Source: Gammaproteobacteria bacterium (GTDB lineage Bacteria; Pseudomonadota; Gammaproteobacteria; Pseudomonadales; Azotimanducaceae). From it: a DNA stretch of 64,000 nt. Under the pieces are notes generated by a model, which saw nothing but the letters and a program-made list of their open reading frames with translations, ran no database searches and was not told the DNA's origin. The position numbers and the translations under genes are program-made. Position 1 is the stretch's first letter. The number at the start of each line of letters is the position of its first letter. The stretch covers positions 1 to 64,000 of the forward strand of contig JAPOWH010000003.1 in the NCBI GenBank assembly GCA_026707735.1, written 5' to 3'. Below, in pieces: positions 1 to 7,882 of the stretch.

Positions 1-30
1 TTACGTAGGGATTAATTCTGGCTGTTTCAC

Positions 31-1893
31 ATGCAATTGTTCAAAAACCGCAACCTAAACTCTGTTCTGCTCGTGACCCTATCGGTCATTGTTGGAGCAT
101 GTTCCGCTTCTGCAGTAATCTTCGTGCTGTATAACCCCGTCGGCGATGGCGGAGCAACAAGGGCTGTCACCAACCTAGACCAATCGGAACCAACCCAGTC
201 CTTTCAGAATGGGACCACAGGTGACGCCGATGAACACGATGCCTCGCTAACTCGTTCCGTGTTCGTTCCCACTAATATCCAATCTCTTGATGAACTTAGC
301 GAGTACAGGAGTCCGTTCGACCGAGGTATTGCGCTGCGTGGCTTGTTGACCAACGCTAACGAGCAGCAAATCATTGATTTACTTGAAGAATCGAAGAGCA
401 TAGCACCCTCGACTCGGGCACAAGTTCAATCTGTGATTTTACAAAGACTAGCCCAATTAAAACCACGAAACGCGTTGTCACGACTTGAAGGACTCAATGA
501 TCAACACACGGGAGAATTCATTGAATCTATCTTTAGCGAATGGTCCCGGTTAAACCTAGAAGAAGCCGTGTCGCATGCAGTTTTAATGGATGAGAATGGA
601 AAATTCTCGGCGCTGTCCGGTATTTTGGCAGAAAGAAGTGATCTTTCAGAAGAAAAACGTCGCGAAGTTGCGCGACGCCTTGGCAACGAACAGTATGCGA
701 TCAACTTGATCGTGCAGGAGAAGGTGAGCGATTCCACCCTCGACCCAAGAGATGCGTGGTATGAGCTTGTCAATGAGCTACAAAATGACTTTCTACAATC
801 GCAGACGCTTATCGACATTGCGAACGCATGGGTGAAGAAGAGTGGCTTGGATGTTCTGAATCAAGTGTCAGAGTCAATGACTAACACGCACATTAGAAGT
901 AGCGTGTTAGATTCAGTTCTCACCAACGTGGCCCAGACTGATCCGGAGGGAGCATTTGAATATGCGCTCGGATTAGACACTTCCGGCTTCAACTCATTGG
1001 TTTCGCGCGTTGTAGAGGTATGGGCTAGATCGGATCCAACAGCCGCACTCGCAGCAATCGCGAACATTGACAAGAGCGGTTTGCGCCGCCAGCTAGAGCA
1101 ATCTGTGATCTCCGCGTGGGCATTTCAAAAGCCACATGATGTGCTCGTCCATCTCGATCAATTGCCGGATCATCTCCAACGTCCAGCTATCACTGCGTCG
1201 GTTTCTGCTATTGCACGTACCGATCCCAGCAAAGCAGCTGAATTCGTTGCTGGCTTAGAAGATGGCGTATCTAAGACGGATAGTGCTTTTATGCTTTCCT
1301 CAATCTGGTCAATGAAAGACCCTAAATCGGCACTTGCTTGGATTTTGGGCGAGCCGAGCATAGAGCACATTCGACCACAGTTGTTGTCCAACATTCTCTT
1401 TCGCGTCGCCGACGAAGATCCTCAACTCGCTATGGACACGGCGCTTGAACAACCAATCGACGAAGAATCGCAGGGATTGGAAGTAATGGTCATTAGTGCT
1501 CTCGCTAGGACGGATATTGACAAGGCAGTCGAATTCCTTGCCCGCGTGCGCGAGGGGCAAACACAAGCAGCGTCATACGCTGTAGTTGGAGCACACTATA
1601 TACGAGATGGCGAAACACAAAAGGCACTCGATCTAGCTAAAGAGCTTCCTGAATCGAATAGGACGTACTATCTCAAGGAATTACTACCACAATGGGCATC
1701 TTCAGATCCTCAAGGATTGCTTAGTTCAATCGATCAGTTACCAACCGATGAGATCAAATCGAGGGCGGCATTGGCACTTTCAGTCTATGATCAGTGGAAC
1801 AACCATCTGACCGAGGAAGAGTTAGAACGTGTCGCGGGGTTCCTAACAAAGGACGATGCCAAGAACGTAACGAAAGGCATTATTTCTTACTAG
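31..1893 (+). CDS. Helical-repeat lipoprotein, function unknown
   Basis: The 620-residue product starts with a short basic stretch and a hydrophobic segment ending in V-G-A-C (Cys24), which fits a lipoprotein signal. A plain membrane anchor is also possible. From about residue 100 to the end it is built of repeated amphipathic helices, with recurring cores of the type W/A-x-x-x-D-P-x-x-A-L (for example ARSDPTAAL, SMKDPKSAL and ASSDPQGLL). This resembles HEAT/TPR-like superhelices of roughly 35 residues per unit. I see no catalytic motif, so a periplasmic scaffold role is inference. No clear Shine-Dalgarno site precedes the ATG at 31. I do not recognise the gene. Confidence 0.75.
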   Translation: MQLFKNRNLNSVLLVTLSVIVGACSASAVIFVLYNPVGDGGATRAVTNLDQSEPTQSFQNGTTGDADEHDASLTRSVFVPTNIQSLDELSEYRSPFDRGIALRGLLTNANEQQIIDLLEESKSIAPSTRAQVQSVILQRLAQLKPRNALSRLEGLNDQHTGEFIESIFSEWSRLNLEEAVSHAVLMDENGKFSALSGILAERSDLSEEKRREVARRLGNEQYAINLIVQEKVSDSTLDPRDAWYELVNELQNDFLQSQTLIDIANAWVKKSGLDVLNQVSESMTNTHIRSSVLDSVLTNVAQTDPEGAFEYALGLDTSGFNSLVSRVVEVWARSDPTAALAAIANIDKSGLRRQLEQSVISAWAFQKPHDVLVHLDQLPDHLQRPAITASVSAIARTDPSKAAEFVAGLEDGVSKTDSAFMLSSIWSMKDPKSALAWILGEPSIEHIRPQLLSNILFRVADEDPQLAMDTALEQPIDEESQGLEVMVISALARTDIDKAVEFLARVREGQTQAASYAVVGAHYIRDGETQKALDLAKELPESNRTYYLKELLPQWASSDPQGLLSSIDQLPTDEIKSRAALALSVYDQWNNHLTEEELERVAGFLTKDDAKNVTKGIISY

Positions 1894-2139
1894 CTGGCTG
1901 GTGTTCGTTGTGGGATGAGGTACGAGCACCCTCTGCGAGAATAAGAATGCCCAGATTGAGCGCAAGAGTACTATTTGATATGGCGAGAATTCGCTGAAGG
2001 GATGCCTGCAGTCTAATTCGTTATTGCTTTGCAGACACCAGTTTATGTGTGGAACCGTCAGCAGTTCTCCCTTCGATGTTGAGATTGAGCTTTCTCCATT
2101 TCCTTCAATGAGGCGCAGAATGAGCACCTTAGGTCCAAT

Positions 2140-2470
2140 CTAATCGTCGAATGACTTGCCTTGAAATTCGATTCCGTGTTTAGGCGCCCGAATGTCTAGA
2201 GTACCCTCGATGAATTCCTCGAACGCACCAACACCTACTACGACATTGCGAACATCCTCTTCAATTCGAAGTGTCGCAGCTCGACCATTTCGTAACAGGA
2301 GGAATGTAAGTTTCGGTCTTCAGATTCGTTGTCGCTAACGTTTGCAGCGTTTCGTCTGTGGAAGTATTCGATTCCACGTAGCGAACTCTAAGTGTCGATC
2401 TCGAAACGAGCAACTAGCCGACCGAACTCGTAGATGATCCGCAGTTCTGATTCTCCGACAGTACACGAGC
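2140..2470 (-). pseudogene. Decayed protein gene, at least two frameshifts
   Basis: This stretch has no long ORF, but on the minus strand three overlapping open segments in different frames read as one protein-like sequence. The 5' part includes YEFGRLVARFEID (about 2400-2450). The middle includes RVRYVESNTSTDE (about 2320-2410). The 3' part includes LRIEEDVRNVVVGVGAFEEF and ends at the TAG at 2140-2142. The charged/hydrophobic alternation looks like real beta-rich protein rather than random translation. I do not recognise the family. A sequencing error could mimic this, but two shifts in 300 bases favour decay. Confidence 0.45.
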
Positions 2471-2532
2471 TCCAGTAGCAACTCGCCCACTAACGGTTGG
2501 CACTGCTGGGCTATGGACTAGGGATTGGTGGA

Positions 2533-3015
2533 CTAAGGTATGTTGCGGTAGATTTTGGGTCTCTCCCGAACCGGATCGAGCAGTGACCAGTCTCCCTGTT
2601 CCAACTCAAACCCCTGAGGGAACGGTGGACGAGGTTCCATTTCTAGGGATTCCATTACACGAGGATCGGTGTAGTAGCAATGGATCGCAATAGATCCTAG
2701 AGTCCTGATAAAACTCCGTTGAGCCAATCCATATGAGTGGAAGCACTCTTCGCGTTCTGCTTGATCGCACTCCACAAATCTGAGTCCACTGGATTCATGA
2801 GTCAATGCTTCAACCTCATTCAAGCCTTCAGAAACTTGTTGCAAGGCACCAACTCGAATCGACTTCACGATCCGTTCTACTATCGCTGGGTCTCCAGCAC
2901 CTGGGATTGATAAAGTACTGTCGGGAGGAATCATTGTGTCGAGCAGTGAATTCAGCACTAGACAGTGACTGTCACTCAACGATTCCGTGGCTATGAGTTC
3001 TTGCGAATTAGTCAT
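2533..3015 (-). CDS. Gluconate 2-dehydrogenase subunit 3-like small subunit
   Basis: The 160-residue protein resembles the small (gamma) subunit family that accompanies GMC-type membrane dehydrogenases. The typical early pattern is visible: a helix, then L-L-D-T-M-I-P-P-D and a following P-G-A-G-D-P. It lies 4 bases downstream of the GMC gene and is surely co-transcribed and probably translationally coupled. I place the start at the ATG at 3015. An in-frame TTG at 3027, overlapping the GMC stop, is an alternative, and neither has an ideal ribosome site. Unlike many family members it has no visible Tat or Sec signal peptide. Its role as a partner of the dehydrogenase is inferred from family and position. 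Confidence 0.7.
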   Translation of the reverse strand: MTNSQELIATESLSDSHCLVLNSLLDTMIPPDSTLSIPGAGDPAIVERIVKSIRVGALQQVSEGLNEVEALTHESSGLRFVECDQAEREECFHSYGLAQRSFIRTLGSIAIHCYYTDPRVMESLEMEPRPPFPQGFELEQGDWSLLDPVRERPKIYRNIP

Positions 3016-3019
3016 CTTC

Positions 3020-4621
3020 CTAGTCAAATAGATTTGTCAGTCTTTTCTTCATTGAGTCTGCCACATACAACGCGAGCGCTTGAATAGTTCGCGTTGGATT
3101 GACTCCGGCGCTTGTGACGAAAGTGCTTCCATCGACGACAAACATGTTCTTGACGTCGTGGCAACGTCCCCATTCGTTGACGACGGACCGTTCCGGATCC
3201 GTACCCATACGAGCCGTGCCCATCAGGTGCCAGCCGCCGTGCGCGATCGGGCACTCCGTCAGTATGTCGGTTGCTCCGGATGCCTTAAGAACCTCAGTTG
3301 CTCGTTCAATAGCGAATTGCAGCATCTTCTCCGAATTTTCGCTTACGGTGTAGTCGATCTTTGGACACGGGATTCCATTGGAGTCCTTTAAATCAGGGTC
3401 GAGAGTTACAGTGTTGTGCTCTTCCGGAAAATCTTCGCATATCGCTGACATTCCAGCGATTCGATTGTGGAGCTTGCGGTAGGCTGCATGATGGCCACTT
3501 CCCCATGGAATGTGACCATATCCCAATCCTGTCAAAGCTGTACCTACTACGCCGCGACCGCGTGTGCACTCAAATGTGAATCCCCGTAGATAGCCTCGAG
3601 ACTCATCTGTTTCGTAGAACTCTTGACTCCAAATGCATACTCCTGGACCTTTGTAGCCATCCAATTCGTCAGGAAAGACTCCAACGATTAGCGCATAAGG
3701 ATGGAACATGAGGTTTTTGCCCACCAATCCGCTTCGGTTCGCGAGACCGTTTGGGAATCGTGGGGATGTCGAGTTCAACAGCAGCCGTGGTGTTCCGACT
3801 CCATTGCAGGCAAGAATGACGACTTCGGCTCTTTGGTGTCGCTCAACGCCATTCTCGTCAAAGTAGGTCACACCGGTTGCAAAGTCATTGTCGTCTACCG
3901 TGACTTCACGAACCCGACAGTGTGTTCTTAGTTCAACTCCTGCTCGAATTGCATGTGGCCAGTAGGTAATGTCCGATGATGCCTTTGCACCTTGGGCGCA
4001 ACCTGTGTAGCACCCCCCGAGATTGATGCACTTGCCCCGACCGTCGTAGTCTTCGGTGGCGATTGCTGTGTCTGAAGGCCACCAGTGCCATCCAAGCGAA
4101 TTGAATCCCTTTGCGAGCGTTTGACCCGATTTCCCCAGTGGAAGAGGCGGCATGATCTGTGGTTTTGGAGGATAGGCGGGATCGCCTTCCAATCCAGAGA
4201 CTCCCATCATGCGGTCGTTTTCGTCGTAATAGGGCTCTAGGATCTCGTAGTCGATGGGCCAATCGTCAGCGACTCCGTCTAGACTCTTCACACGAAAATC
4301 GGATGGATGAAATCGAGGAAAGTGTCCCGCGTACAAGATTGTGCTGCCGCCAACAGCGTTGAAGTTTGCAACTGCGATAGGTGAATTGCTACCGTTTATT
4401 GGGTAGTCGGTTTCCCTCCCGCGTTGATTGGGGTCAATCCCGAACGAGCCCCAATGTCGGTTTTCCCAGTCCACACCTGTACTTGGATAGTCAGATGGAT
4501 TTGTCCATCCGCCTTGTTCAAGACAAACAATGCGCATCTTCGTATCGGCAAGACTCCAAGCTACAGCTGCGCCTGACGCACCCGCACCAACAATCAGTAC
4601 ATCGACGATGTCTTCACTCAT
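3020..4621 (-). CDS. GMC-family FAD-dependent dehydrogenase
   Basis: The 533-residue flavoenzyme begins with the dinucleotide-binding Rossmann motif G-A-G-A-S-G (residues 12-17). It carries the GMC-type C-terminus with H-L-M-G-T-A-R-M-G followed by V-V-D-G-S and G-V-N-P-T-R-T. The general layout matches the large subunit of gluconate/keto-gluconate/sorbitol-type dehydrogenases. These oxidise an alcohol or sugar and pass electrons to a cytochrome or quinone. The small subunit follows at once (2533-3015), but no cytochrome c subunit gene is present nearby. An AGGGA ribosome site precedes the ATG. The substrate cannot be told. Confidence 0.85.
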   Translation of the reverse strand: MSEDIVDVLIVGAGASGAAVAWSLADTKMRIVCLEQGGWTNPSDYPSTGVDWENRHWGSFGIDPNQRGRETDYPINGSNSPIAVANFNAVGGSTILYAGHFPRFHPSDFRVKSLDGVADDWPIDYEILEPYYDENDRMMGVSGLEGDPAYPPKPQIMPPLPLGKSGQTLAKGFNSLGWHWWPSDTAIATEDYDGRGKCINLGGCYTGCAQGAKASSDITYWPHAIRAGVELRTHCRVREVTVDDNDFATGVTYFDENGVERHQRAEVVILACNGVGTPRLLLNSTSPRFPNGLANRSGLVGKNLMFHPYALIVGVFPDELDGYKGPGVCIWSQEFYETDESRGYLRGFTFECTRGRGVVGTALTGLGYGHIPWGSGHHAAYRKLHNRIAGMSAICEDFPEEHNTVTLDPDLKDSNGIPCPKIDYTVSENSEKMLQFAIERATEVLKASGATDILTECPIAHGGWHLMGTARMGTDPERSVVNEWGRCHDVKNMFVVDGSTFVTSAGVNPTRTIQALALYVADSMKKRLTNLFD

Positions 4622-4887
4622 AGGAATTGTCCCTGTGGTCTGCGACGAAGCTCATATCTCTATTTGAAGTGATATACCTGTGGAGTATTAGAAATTCAGG
4701 TGTATTTCGACGAAACACCTAAAACATGAACCATTTGCGTTTAGTCAAGTCATCAATCCTGCATTAATGGAAAAGCATACAATAAATTCGATACTTCTTG
4801 CCGCAAAAAAACTTACAAAATCGATTTGTTTTACCCATTCATATAACTAAATTCGTTTTTGCAGTTTGAAATGCTGGCTCAGTTTTA

Positions 4888-5616
4888 TCACTCTATAGAA
4901 TCTCCATCACACTTCTGTCGGTTTTCGAGAGAGTTTATCCTATTTTTATTGAGCTCTGATATTGTATTCCCTCGCAACCTAACATGAGGAACAAGGATGT
5001 CTGCGTTTGTTGGGATTTCTTCCATACTTTCTAACCATTGTTCAAAGATTTTAATTACGTTGGATTTCATGTGATTGGAAGCCTCATTTAGACATTCTTC
5101 AAATGTAGATAGTCGATCTGGTGGCGAGTCTTCCCAAATTAGTGAATAAGCATCAATAAGAACGTCTATACCATCTGTATCAACTTCAAAATACATAATT
5201 TCACGCAGTAGCGTTTCTGCAAGTGATGCAAATGTACCATGCAAATTCTCTTTTTCCGATTGTGGAACACTCGACTCGTAGTCATCTATTCGACCTACGT
5301 AATCATCAAGATCTTCGCGTGATGCACCAAGGCTTTCTAACGTATGATTTGCGACAACTCTAAGCTGTTCTAACCCATCCATAGATTCCCATTCAGTCGA
5401 AATTACAGTTGAGTGTAAGTCTGGTATCGCGCGTTTGAGGTAGTTGAGGTTCTCGAGACCAAATTGCAGGATTTGTGGTTCGTAAGAAATCTCATAGGAA
5501 GCTAGATTTACTTGGCCTTTAACTGTGTTGGCGACACCTTCGGCATTAGTGTGAACGCACAGAATCAATAGCGATAGGGTGAATAGCAGGCTAAGTTTTT
5601 TGCAGGCATCTTTCAT
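4888..5616 (-). CDS. Secreted protein, function unknown
   Basis: The 242-residue product starts at the ATG at 5616, which has AAGGAA seven bases upstream. A longer ORF would begin at 5640 but adds no likely signal. The N-terminus is a classical signal peptide: K-K then a leucine-rich core, ending near T-N-A-E. The mature part is rich in acidic residues and helices and has one Cys near the C-terminus. No family is recognised. The gene and its downstream flank (about 4640-5000) are clearly richer in A+T than the neighbours, which may indicate recent acquisition. Confidence 0.65.
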   Translation of the reverse strand: MKDACKKLSLLFTLSLLILCVHTNAEGVANTVKGQVNLASYEISYEPQILQFGLENLNYLKRAIPDLHSTVISTEWESMDGLEQLRVVANHTLESLGASREDLDDYVGRIDDYESSVPQSEKENLHGTFASLAETLLREIMYFEVDTDGIDVLIDAYSLIWEDSPPDRLSTFEECLNEASNHMKSNVIKIFEQWLESMEEIPTNADILVPHVRLRGNTISELNKNRINSLENRQKCDGDSIE

Positions 5617-6051
5617 GTTGTATTTCCTTCGTGTTGACATAACAATGTGATTGCATTAATTCAGTAACTGCTTGGCCGTGAATGGTATCACAAGGCCCCT
5701 TCGTTTTCAGGGCAATGGACCTGGCGTGCCAGAGATAATTGGTGTTAGAACGAGTGCACTCAATTTTTGAATCACGACTAGTCCAGCGTTAATAACGGGC
5801 CAGCCGTCAATTCGTACGCCGGACTCACAAGCGGGCTCTGTTAGGCTGCGATTGGAAACCGTTAGTTTTCGATCAGTGAACAGATTGGGTGAAACGGATC
5901 CCCAGAGTTCAGTAGCGCGAAATGAGCGTTCTAACGAGACCAAGTAAGAGGTGCATCATTATGGACCCGCCCGGGCTGGGGTGCAACGGGGGGTTACAGT
6001 CCCTTTTATAGAATAGGTGAAATTGCAGGGCAGCACAAGAGGGAGCACATT
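5617..6051. other. Intergenic region, no gene recognised
   Basis: This is the divergent spacer between the secreted protein gene and the MaoC-like gene. A 78-codon open stretch on the minus strand (5707-5943) has no ribosome site or recognisable content, so it is not called. Near the right end AGGGAG (about 6040) is placed to serve the TTG start at 6052. No convincing promoter or terminator is seen. Confidence 0.4.
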
Positions 6052-6498
6052 TTGGATACCGATATCGAAGAACTAAGAGAACGGTTCTTGAACATCGAAT
6101 TCGATGAAGTGGAATTTGAGATAGACGGTAAGCGTTTTCGTGAGTATGCCCTGGCTTCAGGGGAAACAGATCCTAAGTTCACAGAAATCGACCATCCGAA
6201 CTTTCAAGCACCTCCGACGTTTGTTTCCACACTTGTGGGAAGACGCAATTTTCCACCAGATTTTCCGCCACTAAACGGAGTTGGCATGGATGCTGGGAAG
6301 CAGGTTGAGTGGAAAGCTCCCGTGCGAGACGGCGCAAAGCTAACGGGCAAGTCGCACTTGCACGACATCTACACCAAGACTGGACGATCCGGAAGAATGG
6401 TTTTCCTCGTCACCCGGATGGAAATCTATGACGACGGAGGTACACACATTGCCAATGCAGATACACGTACCGTGATTAGGGAGCGATCAAGTGGCTGA
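6052..6498 (+). CDS. MaoC-like hot-dog protein, N-terminal-domain type
   Basis: The 148-residue protein resembles the N-terminal dehydratase-like (FAS1/MaoC_dehydrat_N) hot-dog domain that pairs with a second MaoC subunit to make hydratases of CoA thioesters. The helix region Y-A-L-A-S-G-E-T-D-P is at the usual place. However, the catalytic D..NP.H pattern of R-hydratases is not visible (E and F stand at the Asp and His positions by eye alignment). It starts at TTG with AGGGAG six bases upstream. It overlaps the next gene by 8 bases, so a two-subunit complex is likely. The substrate is unknown. Confidence 0.7.
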   Translation: MDTDIEELRERFLNIEFDEVEFEIDGKRFREYALASGETDPKFTEIDHPNFQAPPTFVSTLVGRRNFPPDFPPLNGVGMDAGKQVEWKAPVRDGAKLTGKSHLHDIYTKTGRSGRMVFLVTRMEIYDDGGTHIANADTRTVIRERSSG

Positions 6499-6907
6499 CA
6501 GGGTTCATTCGATTGCAGATGTCGAGTTCGGTGAGACTCTCCCCGCATTTGATCCAGACACAAGTCTAGACAACATAAAACGGTTTGGCCGACACGTGGG
6601 GTGGGGCACTGGTAGATTTACGGACCATGAAATTGCACGTAAAGAGGGGTTTCCTGGTGCGATTGTGCCTGGAGTATTGAGCCAGGGATTTCTTGGTGCG
6701 ATGATTCATCGATGGGCTCCTAACGCCCAGATCACCGTGATCGACACGGTGTTTAGAGCTCCGGTATTGGTTGACCACCCACACAAAATTACCGGAGTCG
6801 TGACGAATATTGACGAAGACGAGAAGACTGTAGAAATCGATATCACAGTTACCAACGAAGCCAATGAAACTCGTGTCTTCGGTACAGCAACAATCAAGTT
6901 GCCATAG
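6491..6907 (+). CDS. MaoC-like hot-dog protein, second subunit
   Basis: The 138-residue protein has the MaoC pattern D-x-x-x-A-x-x-x-G-F-x-x-x-I-x-x-G near residues 45-60 (HEIARKEGFPGAIVPG). The His of the common I-x-H-G is replaced by Pro. It starts with GTG inside the end of the preceding MaoC-like gene, which points to tight translational coupling and a heteromeric complex. By family it would hydrate an enoyl-CoA, or act on another thioester, in a beta-oxidation-like pathway. The SDR gene that follows could act on the hydroxyacyl product. Catalytic activity is uncertain because the canonical Asp/His pair is not apparent in either subunit. Confidence 0.75.
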   Translation: MADRVHSIADVEFGETLPAFDPDTSLDNIKRFGRHVGWGTGRFTDHEIARKEGFPGAIVPGVLSQGFLGAMIHRWAPNAQITVIDTVFRAPVLVDHPHKITGVVTNIDEDEKTVEIDITVTNEANETRVFGTATIKLP

Positions 6908-6924
6908 TTAGCGACATCAATCAA

Positions 6925-7728
6925 GTGACAGGAAAACTTGCGGGCAAAGTGGCTCTGATTTCCGGAGGCACAAGTGGAATCGGCGAAGCAACTTGTGAAC
7001 TATTCGTGGAGGAGGGGGCGCAAGTCGTGCTAACTGGCCGCTCAGAAGCGAAGGGAAACGCGCTAGCTGACAGATTAGGAAGTGCAAATGCACTTTACGT
7101 GAAGTGCGACGTAACAAGTGACGAAGACATTCGAAACTCGGTTGAAGCCGCGGTTGAACGATTCGGGCGACTAGATGTGCTCTTCAACAATGCCGGTGGT
7201 CCCACGGGCGGGGGAGTACTGGACGTTGCGGCGGACCAGATTGACTACGGTGTGCGCCTGTTGCTGACGAGTGTCATGCTCACAACTCGCTATGCAGTTC
7301 CTCACATGCAAGCGAATGGAGGAGGTTCCATAATCAACAATTCGAGCATCGCCGGACTACGCTACCGTCAGGGCAATATTGTCTACTCTGTCCTAAAAGC
7401 AGCAGTTTCTCACTACACACGCCTAGCCGGAGTCGAGTTGGGGCCATTGGGCATTAGAGTCAACACCATATCCCCCGGAGCCATTGCCACGCCCATATTC
7501 TGGGGTGGTTCCGCTCGCGCAAACACGCTGCCAAACGCAGAGAATGAACGAAAGATGGCCAAGCTGCAACGAAATCTAGCCAAGGCTACTCCGACTCCTC
7601 GCAGTGGTCTTGCTCATGACATCGCGGAAGCGGCACTGTATCTCGCCAGCGATGCGGGCAGCTATGTCAACTGTCATGACCTCGTGGTTGACGGCGGTCG
7701 AACATCTATGTTCTTCGAACCGCCCTAG
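6925..7728 (+). CDS. Short-chain dehydrogenase/reductase
   Basis: The 267-residue classical SDR has the cofactor-binding G-G-T-S-G-I-G near residue 14, the structural N-N-A-G near residue 89, Ser in N-S-S-I-A-G, and the catalytic Y-S-V-L-K. Such enzymes interconvert hydroxy and keto groups with NAD(P). It starts at GTG 17 bases after the MaoC-like pair and likely forms one transcription unit with it, giving a hydratase/dehydrogenase-like module. The C-terminus ends with the usual V-V-D-G-G. The substrate is not evident. Confidence 0.88.
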   Translation: MTGKLAGKVALISGGTSGIGEATCELFVEEGAQVVLTGRSEAKGNALADRLGSANALYVKCDVTSDEDIRNSVEAAVERFGRLDVLFNNAGGPTGGGVLDVAADQIDYGVRLLLTSVMLTTRYAVPHMQANGGGSIINNSSIAGLRYRQGNIVYSVLKAAVSHYTRLAGVELGPLGIRVNTISPGAIATPIFWGGSARANTLPNAENERKMAKLQRNLAKATPTPRSGLAHDIAEAALYLASDAGSYVNCHDLVVDGGRTSMFFEPP

Positions 7729-7882
7729 AGAGCGGAGACTTTCTGACTCTCTACATGCATGATGCTGCAGCGGCGTTTTGTTCGCGCTAACGCAGATTGC
7801 ATGAATTTCACAACGGAATGTATACGCCCTCGCACTCGGATCCCTGGTGCGAGCCCATAATCACAAGCAATTGGAAAACACT

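Noticed and set aside
5707-5943. 78-codon minus-strand ORF in the 5.6-6.0 kb spacer
   Set aside because: No ribosome site, no recognisable motif and no partner; open frame may be chance.
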